DNA of 55,984 nucleotides from Actinomyces denticolens (GCF_002072185.1 NZ_MVIW01000021.1:1-55984); one strand, 5' to 3'; numbered from the stretch's first letter, positions 8,803-19,006 are shown. The notes: generated by a model not told the origin, from the letters alone. A program made the numbers and translations.

Positions 8803-9506
8803 CACGCCTCCACTCCTTCAGCGGCCTTCTCGGCCTCCTTCTTCTCCGCCTCGGCGCGCTTGTCGGCCTCGCCCTCGGCACGCGCCCGCAGCATGGACTG
8901 CGGGGCAATGTCCTCCAGGGGCAGGCCGCGCCGGGCGGCAACCGTCTCGGGCTGCTCGAGCCTCTTGAGCGCGTCGACCGTCGCGTGGACGATGTTGATC
9001 GCGTTCGAGGAGCCGAGCGACTTCGACAGGATGTCGTGGATGCCGGCGCAGTCCAGCACGGCGCGCACCGGACCGCCGGCGATGACGCCGGTACCGGGGG
9101 AGGCCGGGCGCAGGAGGACGACTCCGGCGGAGTCCTCGCCCTGGACGAGGTGAGGAATGGTGCGGCGGATCATCGGGACGCGGAAGAAGTTCTTCTTCGC
9201 GAACTCCACGGCCTTGGCGATCGCGGCGGGCACCTCCTTCGCCTTGCCGTAGCCGACGCCGACCGTGCCCTCGCCGTCGCCGACGACGACCAGCGCCGTG
9301 AAGGTGAAGCGGCGGCCGCCCTTGACGACCTTGGACACGCGGTTGATGGTGACGACGCGCTCGATGTACTTGTCGTCGTTGCCGCGGCCCGAGTTGCGGT
9401 CGCGGCGGTCGTTGCGGTCACGACGGCCGCGGCTCTCGCCCCGGTTCTCGTCGTTGCGGGCCGAGCCGTCGGACGACGCGGACCTGTCTCGCTGCGGTGC
9501 AGCCAT
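8802..9506 (-). CDS. rpsE: 30S ribosomal protein S5
   Basis: A 234-aa uS5, longer than the usual 165-200. The double-stranded RNA-binding part ([20 protein letters not shown]) starts near residue 47 after a charged Arg/Asp/Asn-rich N-terminal arm. The C-terminal tail is Ala/Glu/Lys-rich. S5 helps decoding accuracy and helicase activity at the mRNA entry. It overlaps rpmD. Confidence 0.97.
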   Translation of the reverse strand: MAAPQRDRSASSDGSARNDENRGESRGRRDRNDRRDRNSGRGNDDKYIERVVTINRVSKVVKGGRRFTFTALVVVGDGEGTVGVGYGKAKEVPAAIAKAVEFAKKNFFRVPMIRRTIPHLVQGEDSAGVVLLRPASPGTGVIAGGPVRAVLDCAGIHDILSKSLGSSNAINIVHATVDALKRLEQPETVAARRGLPLEDIAPQSMLRARAEGEADKRAEAEKKEAEKAAEGVEA

Positions 9507-9540
9507 CAGATTCTCCTTTGCTTTCTCGTCGTCTCAGTGC

Positions 9541-9915
9541 TCAGAGCACCAGGCCGCCCTCGCGGGCGCCGTCAGCGACGGCCGCGACGCGGCCGTGGTA
9601 CTTGTTTCCACCGCGGTCGAAGACGACCGCCTCGATGCCCAGGGCCTTGGCGCGCTCGGCAACGAGCTCGCCGACCTTGTGGGCCGCGCCGACCTTGTGG
9701 CCCTCGACGCCCTTGCAGGCCGCCTCGAGAGTCGAGGCGGAGCACAGCGTGTGCCCGATGGTGTCGTCGACGACCTGGGCGACCATGTGGCGATTGGAGC
9801 GTGTGACGACCAGGCGCGGGCGCTCGGGCGTGCCGTTGACGTGCTTGCGCACGCGCTGGTGGCGGATCTTGCGGGCAATAGCCTTGGACTTGCCCCTCTT
9901 GATCGAGTAAGCCAT
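9541..9915 (-). CDS. rplR: 50S ribosomal protein L18
   Basis: A 124-aa uL18 that binds 5S rRNA, with [20 protein letters not shown] and the [15 protein letters not shown]-terminal block. The start MAYSIKRGK at 9915 comes 2 nt after the rplF stop; a GTG two codons earlier overlaps that stop and is less likely. Confidence 0.97.
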   Translation of the reverse strand: MAYSIKRGKSKAIARKIRHQRVRKHVNGTPERPRLVVTRSNRHMVAQVVDDTIGHTLCSASTLEAACKGVEGHKVGAAHKVGELVAERAKALGIEAVVFDRGGNKYHGRVAAVADGAREGGLVL

Positions 9916-9917
9916 GG

Positions 9918-10457
9918 TCACTTACCAGCCTTTCCGACCTTGCGGCGCACGTTCTCGCCGGCGTAACGCACGCCCTTGCCCTTGTAGGGCTCCGGCGGGC
10001 GGATCTTGCGGATGTTCGCGGCGACCTCGCCGACCTGCTCCTTGGAGATGCCGGAGACGGCGATCTTCAGGTTGCCGTCCACCGTGAAGGTGATGCCCTC
10101 GGGGGGCTCGACGACGACGGTGTGCGAGAAGCCGAGGAAGAGCTCGATGGCCGAGCCCTTGGCAGCGACGCGGTAACCGGTCCCGACGATCTCGAGGTTC
10201 TTGACATAGCCCTCGGTGACACCGATGACCATGTTGTTGATGAGCGTGCGGGACAGGCCGTGGAGCGAGCGCGAGCGGCGCTCGTCGTCGGGACGGGTCA
10301 CGAGGATCGTGCCGTCATCCTGCTTGGTCACGCTCAGGGGCTCGGAGATGATACGGCTCAGGGTGCCCTTGGGGCCCTTGACCGTCACCTCGTTGCCGTT
10401 GATGGTGACGTCCACTCCGGCGGGAACCGGAACGGGGAGTCGTCCAATACGAGACAT
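9918..10457 (-). CDS. rplF: 50S ribosomal protein L6
   Basis: A 179-aa uL6 of the usual length, with two L6 domains and the C-terminal [15 protein letters not shown] motif. It sits at the base of the stalk near the GTPase centre. Order rpsH-rplF-rplR is that of a normal spc operon. Confidence 0.97.
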   Translation of the reverse strand: MSRIGRLPVPVPAGVDVTINGNEVTVKGPKGTLSRIISEPLSVTKQDDGTILVTRPDDERRSRSLHGLSRTLINNMVIGVTEGYVKNLEIVGTGYRVAAKGSAIELFLGFSHTVVVEPPEGITFTVDGNLKIAVSGISKEQVGEVAANIRKIRPPEPYKGKGVRYAGENVRRKVGKAGK

Positions 10458-10479
10458 GGTGTTCCTCCGTTCCTTTCTC

Positions 10480-10878
10480 TCACCAGACGTAGGCGAGGAC
10501 TTCCCCGCCGACGCCCTTGTTCTCAGCCTGACGGTCGGTCAGGAGGCCGGAGGAGGTGGACAGGATGGCCACCCCCAGGCCGCCGAGGACCTTGGGCAGG
10601 TTCGTGGACTTCGCGTAGACGCGCAGGCCGGGCTTGGAGATCCGCTTGAGGCCCTGGATGGCGCGCTGGCGGTTGGCTCCGTACTTGAGGCTCAGCGTGA
10701 GCGTCTTGCCGACCTCGGCGTCCGTGACCTCGTAGTCGGCGATGTAGCCCTCGGTCTTGAGCATCGCGGCGATGTTGACCTTGAGCTTGCTCGACGGCAT
10801 CGAGACGGTGTCGTGGTAGGCGCTGTTTGCATTGCGCAGACGGGTCAGCATGTCTGCGATCGGGTCTGTCATAGTCAT
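10480..10878 (-). CDS. rpsH: 30S ribosomal protein S8
   Basis: A 132-aa uS8 ([18 protein letters not shown] start; [15 protein letters not shown]-binding segment near the end). S8 binds the central domain of 16S rRNA and in E. coli represses the spc operon; whether that holds here is unknown. Confidence 0.97.
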   Translation of the reverse strand: MTMTDPIADMLTRLRNANSAYHDTVSMPSSKLKVNIAAMLKTEGYIADYEVTDAEVGKTLTLSLKYGANRQRAIQGLKRISKPGLRVYAKSTNLPKVLGGLGVAILSTSSGLLTDRQAENKGVGGEVLAYVW

Positions 10879-10936
10879 GAGTGGGCCTTGGCCCTTCCTC
10901 GTCGCGGTTTCCTCAGCGGACCTGCGACGTAAGTTC

Positions 10937-11122
10937 TTACCAGCTGGACTTGCTCACGCCGGGGAGCTCGCCACCGAGGGCCATCTCCCGCAGGCAGATA
11001 CGGCACAGGCCGAACTTGCGGTACACGGAGTGCGGGCGGCCGCAGCGCTGGCAGCGCGTGTAGGCACGAACACCGAACTTCGGCTTCCGGTTCGCCTTCT
11101 GGATGAGAGCGGTCTTCGCCAT
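10937..11122 (-). CDS. rpsZ: 30S ribosomal protein S14 type Z
   Basis: A 61-aa uS14 of the short zinc form, with C24, C27, C40 and C43 as a Cys4 zinc ribbon (CQRC and CRIC). The start [10 protein letters not shown] is set by family length; the longer frame to 11179 would overlap rplE. It lies directly after rplE. Confidence 0.96.
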   Translation of the reverse strand: MAKTALIQKANRKPKFGVRAYTRCQRCGRPHSVYRKFGLCRICLREMALGGELPGVSKSSW

Positions 11123-11123
11123 G

Positions 11124-11681
11124 TCACTTCTCCTTGAAGGGGAAGCCGAGCCGCGCGAGCAGCGAGCGGGCCTCCTCATCGGTCTTGGCCGTGGTCACGA
11201 TGGTGATGTCCATGCCACGGACGCGGTCGATCGAGTCCTGGTCGATCTCGTGGAACACGGCCTGCTCCGTGAGACCGAAGGTGTAGTTGCCGTTGCCGTC
11301 GAACTGCTTGGGGCTCATTCCGCGGAAGTCGCGGATCCGGGGCAGCGAGATCGAGATGAGGCGGTCGAGGAACTCCCACATGCGGTCGCCGCGCAGCGTC
11401 GAGTGCGCGCCGATCGGCTGGCCCTCGCGCAGCTTGAACTGCGCGATGGACTTGCGGGCCTTCGTGATCTGGGGCTTCTGACCGGTGATGGCCGCCAGGT
11501 CGCGAACGGCGCCCTCGATCATCTTGGAGTCGTGTGCCGCCTCGCCCACGCCCATGTTGACGACGATCTTGGAGATGCGGCCGATCTCCATCACGTTGGA
11601 GTGCTTGAACTCCTCGCGGAGGGCGGGAAGCACCTCCTCGGCGTACTTGGTCTTGAGACGGGGGGTGATCTTGTCGCTCAT
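11124..11681 (-). CDS. rplE: 50S ribosomal protein L5
   Basis: A 185-aa uL5, which binds 5S rRNA and forms the inter-subunit bridge B1b. Conserved blocks include [19 protein letters not shown] and [15 protein letters not shown]. Its ATG shares one base with the rplX stop (TGATG), implying coupled translation. Confidence 0.97.
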   Translation of the reverse strand: MSDKITPRLKTKYAEEVLPALREEFKHSNVMEIGRISKIVVNMGVGEAAHDSKMIEGAVRDLAAITGQKPQITKARKSIAQFKLREGQPIGAHSTLRGDRMWEFLDRLISISLPRIRDFRGMSPKQFDGNGNYTFGLTEQAVFHEIDQDSIDRVRGMDITIVTTAKTDEEARSLLARLGFPFKEK

Positions 11682-12025
11682 CAGAGGTCCTTCCCGCTCA
11701 CCTTGGCGTAGCGCACGCGAACGGTGCGCTTGCGGCCGTTGGGCCGCACGCCCTCCTCGACGCGGAAGCCGACGCGAGTGCGCTTCTTGGTCTGGGGGTC
11801 CACGGGCATCACGTTCGAGATGTGGATCGGGGCCTCGACCGTCTCGATGCCCCCGGTGCGGGCGCCCTGGGCGGACTGCCCGACCTTGACGTGCTTGGTG
11901 ACGCGCTGGACGCCCTCGACGACGACGCGATCGGTGGCCTTGATGACCTCCAGGACACGGCCGGTCTTGCCCTTGTCCTTGCCCGCGATGACGATGACCT
12001 GGTCGCCCTTCTTGATGCGTGCCAT
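11681..12025 (-). CDS. rplX: 50S ribosomal protein L24
   Basis: A 114-aa uL24 with the N-terminal KOW motif ([20 protein letters not shown]) that nucleates 50S assembly. It is 2 nt from the rplN stop and overlaps rplE. Confidence 0.97.
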   Translation of the reverse strand: MARIKKGDQVIVIAGKDKGKTGRVLEVIKATDRVVVEGVQRVTKHVKVGQSAQGARTGGIETVEAPIHISNVMPVDPQTKKRTRVGFRVEEGVRPNGRKRTVRVRYAKVSGKDL

Positions 12026-12027
12026 AT

Positions 12028-12399
12028 TCAGATCACCTCCATGGCGAGAGAGACGATGCGCATGAACTTCTTCTCGCGAAGCTCACGGCCGACGGGGCCG
12101 AAGATGCGCGTGCCGCGCGGCTCCCCATCATTGTTCTTGAGGATGACGGCCGCGTTCTCGTCGAAGCGGATGTACGAGCCGTCCGGGCGACGGCGCTCCT
12201 TGCGGGTGCGGACGACGACCGCCTTGACGACGTCGCCCTTCTTGACGCTGCCACCCGGGACGGCGTCCTTGACAGTGGCGACGATCGTGTCGCCGATGCC
12301 CGCATAGCGCCGGCCCGAGCCGCCGAGCACACGGATGCACAGGATCTCCTTGGCACCGGTGTTGTCGGCGACCTTCAGTCGCGACTCCTGCTGGATCAT
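12028..12399 (-). CDS. rplN: 50S ribosomal protein L14
   Basis: A 123-aa uL14 ([18 protein letters not shown]) at the normal family length; the longer upstream frame to 12507 has no family match and is not used. The start has AAGGAGAACACC ahead. In most bacteria rplN directly follows rpsQ; here a 1.6-kb insertion with a plus-strand gene stands between, so rplN must be transcribed from the 12400-12660 gap. Confidence 0.97.
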   Translation of the reverse strand: MIQQESRLKVADNTGAKEILCIRVLGGSGRRYAGIGDTIVATVKDAVPGGSVKKGDVVKAVVVRTRKERRRPDGSYIRFDENAAVILKNNDGEPRGTRIFGPVGRELREKKFMRIVSLAMEVI

Positions 12400-12663
12400 A
12401 GGGTGTTCTCCTTCGTCGAGCCGGTTCTCGGGTCCCCCCGAGCCTTGCCGAACGTTCTTGGTGTTCTTGCGCGCTGCTCCCCCGACCCGGGGGCAGGAGG
12501 AGTCCACGAAGCGAGGGTCCCATCAGACACAGGCGCAGGAGCGCGGGGTCTCTGAAGGGCGCGCCGAGGGCGCACGCAACTGTCATAGCCTAGTGCAGCG
12601 CTGAAGGCCCCCGATACCAGAGCCCCCTCCTCGCCCCTGTGCCCTTCCTCACCACCCCTCCCT
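12400..12663 (-). promoter_or_regulatory. rplN leader and probable promoter region
   Basis: There is no gene here. Because the rpsQ side is terminated, the rplN-rplO block needs a start site in this gap. A TAGGCT hexamer near 12590 (minus strand) resembles a -10 box, but no good -35 stands at 16-18 nt from it, so the placement is tentative. Confidence 0.35.
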
Positions 12664-12710
12664 CGCCGAGACCGGTCGAAAACGCCATCGAGACCGGTTG
12701 GTTTTCCACA
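12664..12710 (+). repeat. Dispersed ACCGGT repeat, copy 2 (left flank of insertion)
   Basis: Two 22-nt iterations, each starting CGAGACCGGT, followed by TTTTCCACA. It reads in the opposite sense to copy 3, so the two form inverted flanks of about 36 nt around the AbiEi-like gene. Confidence 0.75.
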
Positions 12711-12760
12711 GATTGCTCAACCCGGTTCCATTAGCGCCCCGCGGCCGCGACGCTTGAGGG

Positions 12761-13864
12761 ATGTACACCACCGACTCCGGCGACCGCAGTCCGCACCCCC
12801 GCTCCGGCACGCAGGCACCGGCCGCCCCCAGGCGGGACCTCGAGACCGGTGCGATCCGACCGATACGCCGCGGGACCACGATGCGCGTGGACCCGGACGA
12901 GCCCTATTGGCGAGCGGCCTCCCGCGCGAGGGAGATGATCATCGAGGCCTGCGACGCCGAGGGACTCGACGGCGTCATCTGCCAGGAGGCGGCCGCGCGC
13001 CTCCACGGGGCCAGGGTGATGTCCGAGGCTCAGACGATCCATCTCGTCACCTCCTGGAAGCCCGGCGGCCTCCGGCGCTGCTCGAGCCGGCGCCACCCCG
13101 GCAGGGTCCCCTCCCGGGACGCCTCCCCCGCTGAGCGCCGCCGTCTCCTGGACGCCAGGCCGATCGTGCGCCACCACATGCCCCTGGAGGACGGCGACGT
13201 CGTCGATCACGCCGGGCTTCGCGTCACCAGCCTGGAGCGCACGATCCTCGACTGCGCGCGCTTCCTCCAGCCCGACCGCGCGCTCGCCGTCGTCGACTCC
13301 CTCTTCGCCGTGGCGGCGGGGGCCGGCGCTCATCCCTGGGACGAGCGACGCCGGATCGAGGCCGAGACCGCCGAACTGCGCCGTCGACTCCTGGCCCGCC
13401 TGGAGCAATGGGCGGGTCAACGCGGATGTCGCCGCGCTCGGGCGGTTCTACTGTCGGCGACGGCGATGAGCCAGTCCGTCTGGGAGTCCGAGGCGCGGCG
13501 GCTCTCCCTGGCCTCCGGCATCGCTCCCCCGCAGGTGCAGCTCGCGGTGCGCGGGGGCGACGGCCGCACGTACTTCGCGGATCTCGGCTGGATCCTCGTC
13601 CGTCTTCTCCTGGAGATCGACGGCGAGGTCAAGCTCGTGAGCGACCCCGAGGGCGAGCCGGGCCGCAGGGCGGCTCGGGAGGAGGCGATCCGCGAGGCCG
13701 GATTCGATGTGCTGAGAATGGGCCCGGAGGAACTGCGGGACAGGCGCACCGCGGTGCGCCGCATCTGGGACGCGCTGCCGCCGTCGGCGCGGGACGCGTC
13801 TCCGATCACGGCGCTGCTGACCACTCGTGAGCGTGAAGCCGGAGGTCTGCGCCCGGGGTTCTAG
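12761..13864 (+). CDS. AbiEi-like protein with DUF559-like nuclease fold (paralogue 1)
   Basis: A 367-aa protein on the strand opposite to the ribosomal genes, between rpsQ and rplN. Residues 65-165 resemble the AbiEi antitoxin-type fold (winged-helix-like EAAARLHG segment, then GLRVTSLERTILD). Residues 236-325 resemble a DUF559/Vsr-type endonuclease core with E243, D274, E285, D287 and K291. Function is unknown: no AbiEii toxin lies nearby, so antitoxin by name is only a family hint. An ATG at 12881 is a possible later start; neither has a good ribosome site. A paralogue lies at 43622-44692. Flanking inverted repeats suggest transfer. Confidence 0.7.
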   Translation: MYTTDSGDRSPHPRSGTQAPAAPRRDLETGAIRPIRRGTTMRVDPDEPYWRAASRAREMIIEACDAEGLDGVICQEAAARLHGARVMSEAQTIHLVTSWKPGGLRRCSSRRHPGRVPSRDASPAERRRLLDARPIVRHHMPLEDGDVVDHAGLRVTSLERTILDCARFLQPDRALAVVDSLFAVAAGAGAHPWDERRRIEAETAELRRRLLARLEQWAGQRGCRRARAVLLSATAMSQSVWESEARRLSLASGIAPPQVQLAVRGGDGRTYFADLGWILVRLLLEIDGEVKLVSDPEGEPGRRAAREEAIREAGFDVLRMGPEELRDRRTAVRRIWDALPPSARDASPITALLTTREREAGGLRPGF

Positions 13865-13883
13865 GAGCGGCGAGCGCGCCGGG

Positions 13884-13940
13884 CCGGTCTCGATCGCCAC
13901 TTCGACCGGTTTCGGTGACGTTTTCGACCGGTCTCGGCGA
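13884..13940 (-). repeat. Dispersed ACCGGT repeat, copy 3 (right flank of insertion)
   Basis: On the minus strand it reads CGAGACCGGT, CGAAACCGGT and CGAGACCGG at exact 22-nt steps, the longest form of the element. It starts 20 nt past the AbiEi-like stop and mirrors copy 2. Confidence 0.75.
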
Positions 13941-13942
13941 GA

Positions 13943-13958
13943 GGGGCGGGCGGGAGGG
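13943..13958 (+). other. G-quadruplex-capable tract
   Basis: Four G-runs of three or more with single-base loops (GGGGCGGGCGGGAGGG), continued by GA-rich sequence to 13972. It lies between repeat copy 3 and the rpsQ terminator. Confidence 0.5.
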
Positions 13959-13978
13959 AGGAGGGAGGAGGGTACGAC

Positions 13979-14019
13979 GACGCCGCGGCGGCCCGCATGG
14001 GGGCGGGCGCCGCGGCGTC
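13979..14019 (-). terminator. Terminator after rpsQ
   Basis: Stem 13979-13990 with 14008-14019 (12 bp) extended inward by a CCCGC/GCGGG pairing with one bulge; 23 nt past the rpsQ stop. It ends the S10 operon before the inserted gene. Confidence 0.7.
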
Positions 14020-14042
14020 GCGATGCTGTGATCAGCGGAAGG

Positions 14043-14330
14043 TCACTTGGCCTTCTCGATGATCTCCACGAGGCGCCAGTGCTTGGTGGCGCTCAGGGGA
14101 CGGGTCTCCATGATCGAGACGAGGTCGCCGACGGCGGCCGTGTTGTTCTCGTCGTGGGCCTTGACCTTCTTGGACCGACGGATGACCTTGCCGTACAGGG
14201 AGTGCTTGTAGCGCTCCTCGACGAGGACGACGATGGTCTTGTCCATCTTGTCGGAGACGACGTAGCCGCGGCGGACCTTGCGCTGGTTGCGCTCGGGGGC
14301 GGCCTCAGTACTGGTGGTCTGCTCGCTCAC
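14043..14330 (-). CDS. rpsQ: 30S ribosomal protein S17
   Basis: A 95-aa uS17; the OB-fold core starts at [19 protein letters not shown] after a 17-residue Glu/Thr-rich lead. Its start overlaps the rpmC stop by 4 nt (14327-14330), and it is last in the S10 block before a terminator. Confidence 0.97.
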   Translation of the reverse strand: MSEQTTSTEAAPERNQRKVRRGYVVSDKMDKTIVVLVEERYKHSLYGKVIRRSKKVKAHDENNTAAVGDLVSIMETRPLSATKHWRLVEIIEKAK

Positions 14331-14572
14331 TTGGACTCCTGGCTGCTCGGAGCGGTACGGATGCCGAGCTCACGCTCGCGCACGATGGTGTAGATGCGGG
14401 CGATGTCGCGGCGCACGGCCTTGAGGCGGCCGTGGTCCTCGAGCTGGCCGGTCGCCGAGGCGAACCGGAGGTTGAACAGCTCGGCCTTCGCCTTGGTGAG
14501 CTCCTCGGCGAGGCGCTCGTTGTCCATGCCGTCGAGGTCGGCGGGGGTCAGCCCCTGGGATCCGATAGCCAT
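14327..14572 (-). CDS. rpmC: 50S ribosomal protein L29
   Basis: An 81-aa uL29, a two-helix protein near the exit tunnel that contacts trigger factor and SRP. The signature [13 protein letters not shown] and [12 protein letters not shown] is present. Start and stop overlap both neighbours (rplP and rpsQ), so translation is tightly coupled. Confidence 0.97.
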   Translation of the reverse strand: MAIGSQGLTPADLDGMDNERLAEELTKAKAELFNLRFASATGQLEDHGRLKAVRRDIARIYTIVRERELGIRTAPSSQESK

Positions 14573-14991
14573 CAGACGTCACCACCCTCACGAGTCACGA
14601 AACGGGTCTTCATCGGGAGCTTGTGCATCGCGCGGCGCATGGCCTCACGGGCGAGCTCCTCGGGGACGCCTCCGAGCTCGAACATGATGCGGCCGGGCTT
14701 CACATTGGCGATCCACCACTCCGGGGCGCCCTTACCGGAGCCCATGCGGGTCTCGGCGGGCTTCTTGGTCAGCGGGCGGTCCGGGAAGATGTTGATCCAC
14801 ACCTTGCCGCCACGCTTGATGTGACGGGTCATGGCGATACGGGCCGCCTCGATCTGGCGATTGGTGATGTAGGCGGGCTCGAGGGCCTGAATGCCGAAAT
14901 CACCGAAGGCGAGCTGGTTGCCGCCCTTGGACATGCCCGAGCGGTGCGGGCGGTGCTGCTTGCGGAACTTGGTCCGGCGGGGGATGAGCAC
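14572..14991 (-). CDS. rplP: 50S ribosomal protein L16
   Basis: A 139-aa uL16 with [19 protein letters not shown] start and [20 protein letters not shown] core. It sits near the peptidyl transferase centre and helps place the acceptor end of tRNA. It begins 3 nt after the rpsC stop. Confidence 0.97.
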   Translation of the reverse strand: MLIPRRTKFRKQHRPHRSGMSKGGNQLAFGDFGIQALEPAYITNRQIEAARIAMTRHIKRGGKVWINIFPDRPLTKKPAETRMGSGKGAPEWWIANVKPGRIMFELGGVPEELAREAMRRAMHKLPMKTRFVTREGGDV

Positions 14992-14994
14992 GGC

Positions 14995-15807
14995 TCAGGC
15001 CTCCGTTCCCTGCGTGGCGGCAGCGTTCTCGGTGGCCGGCGCCTGCTCGACCTGCTGCTCGCCGCCCTGACGCGCGCCGCGCTCGCCGCGTCGCGCACCA
15101 CGGCGGTCACCGGAGCGACCCCCGCGGCCGCGCGGGGCGGACTCGGCCTGCTGGCGGGCGAACTCACGCTCGGTGAGGTCGCCCTTGTAGATCCACACCT
15201 TGACGCCGAGACGGCCGAAGGTGGTCTTGGCCTCGTAGAAGCCGTAGTCGATGTTCGCGCGCAGGGTGTGCAGCGGCACGCGGCCCTCGCGGTAGAACTC
15301 CGAGCGGCTCATCTCCGCGCCGCCGAGGCGGCCGGAGCACTGGACGCGGATGCCCTTGGCGCCGGCGCGGATGGCGGACTGCATGCCCTTGCGCATCGCG
15401 CGGCGGAAGGACACGCGGGAGGCGAGCTGCTCGGCGATGCCCTGGGCGACGAGCTGGGCGTCCAGATCGGGGCTCTTGACCTCGAGGATGTTGAGCTGGA
15501 CCTGCTTGCCGGTGAGCTTCTCCAGCGAGCCGCGCAGGCGCTCGGCCTCGGCGCCGCGGCGCCCGATGACGATGCCCGGGCGGGCGGTGTGCAGGTCGAC
15601 GCGGACGCGGTCGCGCGTGCGCTCGATGTCGACCTTGGAGATGCCGGCCCGCTCCATGCCATCGGCCATGAGGCGGCGGATCTTGACGTCCTCCTCGACG
15701 AAGTCGCGGTAGCGCTGACCGGGCTTCGTGGAGTCCGCGAACCAGCGCGAGCGGTGGTCCGTGGTGATGCCCAGGCGGAACCCGGTCGGGTTGACCTTCT
15801 GCCCCAT
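14995..15807 (-). CDS. rpsC: 30S ribosomal protein S3
   Basis: A 270-aa uS3 with the KH domain ([20 protein letters not shown]) and the C-terminal domain at the mRNA entry. A disordered tail of about 55 residues follows, first Arg/Gly-rich then Glu/Ala/Gln-rich, longer than in E. coli but common in actinobacteria. It overlaps the rplV stop by one base. Confidence 0.97.
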   Translation of the reverse strand: MGQKVNPTGFRLGITTDHRSRWFADSTKPGQRYRDFVEEDVKIRRLMADGMERAGISKVDIERTRDRVRVDLHTARPGIVIGRRGAEAERLRGSLEKLTGKQVQLNILEVKSPDLDAQLVAQGIAEQLASRVSFRRAMRKGMQSAIRAGAKGIRVQCSGRLGGAEMSRSEFYREGRVPLHTLRANIDYGFYEAKTTFGRLGVKVWIYKGDLTEREFARQQAESAPRGRGGRSGDRRGARRGERGARQGGEQQVEQAPATENAAATQGTEA

Positions 15808-16184
15808 TACCGGGCTCCTTCCTTGCGTGCGGTGTCGGCGCGGTCGCCGACGTAGACGGTGATGTGACTGGTGCGCTTGAGGATCCGGCTCGCGCGGCCC
15901 TGGGCCCGCGGGCGGAACCGCTTGAGGGTCGGGCCCTCATCGGCGAACACCTCGGTGATGAACAGATCGTTCTCGTCGAACCGCTCGCCGGCGGCCTCGG
16001 CCTTGAACCGGGCGTTGGCGATCGCGGACTCGATGACCTTGCGCACCGGCACGGCAGCGGCCTGCGGGGCGAAACGGAGCACGTTGACAGCCTCGACGGC
16101 GCGCTTGCCGCGGACGACGTCCACGACGCGGCGAGCCTTCATCGGCGTGCAGCGCACGTACTTGGCCTGCGCCTTAGCTTCCAT
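15807..16184 (-). CDS. rplV: 50S ribosomal protein L22
   Basis: A 125-aa uL22 whose beta-hairpin lines the exit tunnel; [19 protein letters not shown] loop (here [15 protein letters not shown]) is intact, with no sign of the insertions linked to macrolide resistance. Confidence 0.97.
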   Translation of the reverse strand: MEAKAQAKYVRCTPMKARRVVDVVRGKRAVEAVNVLRFAPQAAAVPVRKVIESAIANARFKAEAAGERFDENDLFITEVFADEGPTLKRFRPRAQGRASRILKRTSHITVYVGDRADTARKEGAR

Positions 16185-16214
16185 AGTTCTCTTTGCCTCT
16201 CAACTCTCCGCGCG

Positions 16215-16493
16215 TCAGCGGCGCGACTTGCGGTCGTCCTTGACGTGCCCGCGGAAGGTGCGGGTCGGGGCGAACTCGCCGAGCTTGTGGCCCACCATGG
16301 ACTCGGTGATGAAGACCGGGACGTGCTTGCGACCGTCATGGACGGCGAAAGTGTGTCCGAGGAAGTCCGGCGTGATGACCGAACGACGGGACCAGGTCTT
16401 GATGACGTTCTTGGTGCCCTTCTCGTTCTGGGCGTCCACCTTCTTCTGGAGGTGGTCGTCGACGAAGGGACCCTTCTTCAGACTGCGCGGCAT
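16215..16493 (-). CDS. rpsS: 30S ribosomal protein S19
   Basis: A 92-aa uS19 with [15 protein letters not shown] and the [13 protein letters not shown] block, located in the head of the 30S subunit next to S13. Gaps of 12 and 30 nt to rplB and rplV. Confidence 0.97.
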   Translation of the reverse strand: MPRSLKKGPFVDDHLQKKVDAQNEKGTKNVIKTWSRRSVITPDFLGHTFAVHDGRKHVPVFITESMVGHKLGEFAPTRTFRGHVKDDRKSRR

Positions 16494-16505
16494 ATCAGGC
16501 TCCTA

Positions 16506-17342
16506 TCAGCGCTTCTTGCCGGTCCGACGACGACGCACGATGAGGCGGTCGCTGGACTTGTTGGGACGACGGGTACGGCCCTCGGGCTTGCCCCACGGGG
16601 ACACGGGGTGACGGCCACCGGAGGTGCGGCCCTCACCACCACCGTGGGGGTGGTCCACCGGGTTCATGACGACACCGCGGACGGTCGGGCGCACGCCCTT
16701 CCAGCGCATGCGGCCGGCCTTGCCCCAGTTGATGTTGGACTGCTCGGCATTGCCGACCTCGCCGACCGTGGCGCGGCAGGCGACCTCGACCATGCGGATC
16801 TCGCCGGAGGGCATGCGCAGCGTGGCGTACTTGCCCTCCTTGGCGACGAGCTGGACCGAGGCGCCGGCGGAGCGGGCGATCTTCGCGCCGCCACCGGGGC
16901 GCAGCTCGACGGCGTGCACGACGGTACCGGTGGGGATGTTGCGCAGCTGCAGGTTGTTGCCGGGCTTGATGTCCGCGTTGGGACCGGCCTCGACGACGTC
17001 GCCCTGACCGAGCTTGTTCGGGGCGATGATGTAGCGCTTCTCGCCGTCGGCGTAGTGCAGGAGGGCGATGCGCGCGGTGCGGTTGGGGTCGTACTCGATG
17101 TGAGCGACCTTGGCGGGCACGCCGTCCTTGTCGTGGCGACGGAAGTCGATCACGCGGTAGGCGCGCTTGTGACCGCCGCCCTTGTGGCGGGTGGTGACGC
17201 GGCCGTTGTTGTTGCGACCACCGGTCTTGTGGAGCGGGCGAACGAGGGACTTCTCGGGCTCGCTGCGCGTGATCTCGACGAAGTCGGCCACGGAGGAGCC
17301 GCGGCGACCCGGCGTCGTCGGCTTGTACTTACGGATTCCCAT
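16506..17342 (-). CDS. rplB: 50S ribosomal protein L2
   Basis: A 278-aa uL2, one of the core proteins needed for subunit joining and peptidyl transfer. The [15 protein letters not shown] loop with the functionally critical histidine is present, as is the [13 protein letters not shown] block. Confidence 0.97.
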   Translation of the reverse strand: MGIRKYKPTTPGRRGSSVADFVEITRSEPEKSLVRPLHKTGGRNNNGRVTTRHKGGGHKRAYRVIDFRRHDKDGVPAKVAHIEYDPNRTARIALLHYADGEKRYIIAPNKLGQGDVVEAGPNADIKPGNNLQLRNIPTGTVVHAVELRPGGGAKIARSAGASVQLVAKEGKYATLRMPSGEIRMVEVACRATVGEVGNAEQSNINWGKAGRMRWKGVRPTVRGVVMNPVDHPHGGGEGRTSGGRHPVSPWGKPEGRTRRPNKSSDRLIVRRRRTGKKR

Positions 17343-17369
17343 GTCGATCCTTTACCTTCCGTGTCCGTG

Positions 17370-17675
17370 TCAGTTCGCCACGTCGCCGAAGATGTCGATG
17401 CTGCCCTCGCGCAGCGTGACGATCGCGCGCTTGGTGTCCTTGGACTTGCCGAGCCCGGTGCGGGTGCGGCGGGTCTTGCCCTTGCGGTTGGCCGTGTTCA
17501 CCGAGTCGACCTTGACCTTGAAGATGGACTCGATGGCCATCTTGATCTCGGTCTTGTTGGAGCCGGGCGCCACGAGGAACGTGTACTGGCCGCGGTCCAT
17601 GCAGGTGTAGGACTTCTCGGAGACGACCGGCGCGATGATGATGTCGCGGGGGTTCTTGGACTTCTCGAGGCTCAC
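17370..17675 (-). CDS. rplW: 50S ribosomal protein L23
   Basis: A 101-aa uL23 at the tunnel exit, docking site for trigger factor and SRP. The start is a GTG at 17675 overlapping the rplD stop (GTGA); this gives the normal length, while the longer frame to 17780 lies inside rpl[13 protein letters not shown] is the family's N-terminal signature. Confidence 0.95.
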   Translation of the reverse strand: MSLEKSKNPRDIIIAPVVSEKSYTCMDRGQYTFLVAPGSNKTEIKMAIESIFKVKVDSVNTANRKGKTRRTRTGLGKSKDTKRAIVTLREGSIDIFGDVAN

Positions 17676-18322
17676 TTGGACTCCTCCTCGCCCTTGCCGA
17701 GGAACGAGTCCAGGGCAGCGGAAGTGAAGACGACGTCGTCGTTGACCAGGACGTCGTAGGTGTTGAGCTGGTCGGCCCACAGGACATGCGCCTCGGGGGC
17801 GTTGCGCAGGCTCAGGCGGCTCAGGTCGTCCTCGCGGGTGACGACGACGAGGGCCTTGCGGTCCGTCATGTTGCGCAGCGCGCCGAGGGCCGACTTGGTG
17901 GAGGGCTTCTCAGTGGTGACGAACTCGGTGATGACGTGGACGCGGCCGTTGCGGGCGCGGTCCGACAGGGCCGAGCGCAGGGCGGCGGCCTTCATCTTCT
18001 TGGGCGTGCGCTGGCTGTAGTCGCGCGGCTGCGGGCCGTGGACGGTGCCGCCGCCGGCGAACTGGGGGGCGCGGGTGGAGCCCTGGCGGGCGCGGCCGGT
18101 GCCCTTCTGGCGGTAGGGCTTCTTGCCGCCGCCGCGGACCATGCCGCGGGTCTTGGTGGCATGGGTGCCCTGGCGGGCCGCGGCCAGCTGGGCCACGACG
18201 ACCTGGTGCATGAGCGGGATGTTGAGGTCGACGTCGAAGATCTCGGCGGGGAGCTCGGCGGTGCCCTTCTTGGCGCCCTTGGAGTCGACGATCGCGACGG
18301 TGAGGGTCTGGTTCTCAGCCAT
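17672..18322 (-). CDS. rplD: 50S ribosomal protein L4
   Basis: A 216-aa uL4. The tunnel loop [20 protein letters not shown] is normal. In E. coli L4 represses the S10 operon; that is not known for this lineage. It ends overlapping rplW and starts 4 nt after rplC. Confidence 0.97.
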   Translation of the reverse strand: MAENQTLTVAIVDSKGAKKGTAELPAEIFDVDLNIPLMHQVVVAQLAAARQGTHATKTRGMVRGGGKKPYRQKGTGRARQGSTRAPQFAGGGTVHGPQPRDYSQRTPKKMKAAALRSALSDRARNGRVHVITEFVTTEKPSTKSALGALRNMTDRKALVVVTREDDLSRLSLRNAPEAHVLWADQLNTYDVLVNDDVVFTSAALDSFLGKGEEESK

Positions 18323-18326
18323 GGTC

Positions 18327-18995
18327 TCAGGCTCCCTTCACGGCCGTGCGGACGACGACGACCTGTCCCTTGGGGCCCGGGACGGCGCCGCCCACGAGAA
18401 GGTAGCCCTTCTCGACGTCGACGCCGCGGACCTTGAGGTTCTGGACGGTGGTGGTGGCGTGGCCCATGCGGCCGGCCATGCGCAGGCCCTTGAAGATGCG
18501 GCCGGGCGTGGCGCAGGCGCCGACGGAGCCGGGCTTGCGGTGGTTGCGGTGCGCGCCGTGGGAGGCGGAGACGCCCTTGAAGCCGTGGCGCTTCATGACG
18601 CCCGCGAAGCCCTTGCCCTTGGAGGTGCCGGTGACGTCGACCAGCTGGTCGACCTCGAAGATGTCCGCGCCGAGCTCCTGGCCCGGGGTGAACTCCGAGG
18701 CGATGGAGGTGCGCAGTTCGGCCACGTGACGGCGGGGGGCGACCCCGGCCTTGGCGAAGTGGCCGGCGAGGGGCTTGGTGACCTTGCGCTCGTCGATCTC
18801 GCCGAAGGCGAGCTGGACGGCCTCGTACCCGTCGGTCTCGACGGTGCGGACCTGGGTCACGACGTTGGTGTCGACGCGCACGACCGTGACGGGGCGGAGG
18901 ACTCCGTTCTCGTCCCAGATCTGCGTCATGCCGAGCTTGGTGCCGAGGAGCGCCTTGGCAGGCGCGGCGGCTGCCGGCTTGTTAAGCGTAGTCAT
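18327..18995 (-). CDS. rplC: 50S ribosomal protein L3
   Basis: A 222-aa uL3. The long loop reaching the peptidyl transferase centre ([19 protein letters not shown], here [15 protein letters not shown]) is intact, as is the [15 protein letters not shown] block. An N-terminal lead of about 14 residues precedes [12 protein letters not shown]. Confidence 0.97.
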   Translation of the reverse strand: MTTLNKPAAAAPAKALLGTKLGMTQIWDENGVLRPVTVVRVDTNVVTQVRTVETDGYEAVQLAFGEIDERKVTKPLAGHFAKAGVAPRRHVAELRTSIASEFTPGQELGADIFEVDQLVDVTGTSKGKGFAGVMKRHGFKGVSASHGAHRNHRKPGSVGACATPGRIFKGLRMAGRMGHATTTVQNLKVRGVDVEKGYLLVGGAVPGPKGQVVVVRTAVKGA

Positions 18996-19006
18996 GGCGA
19001 TGGTCC

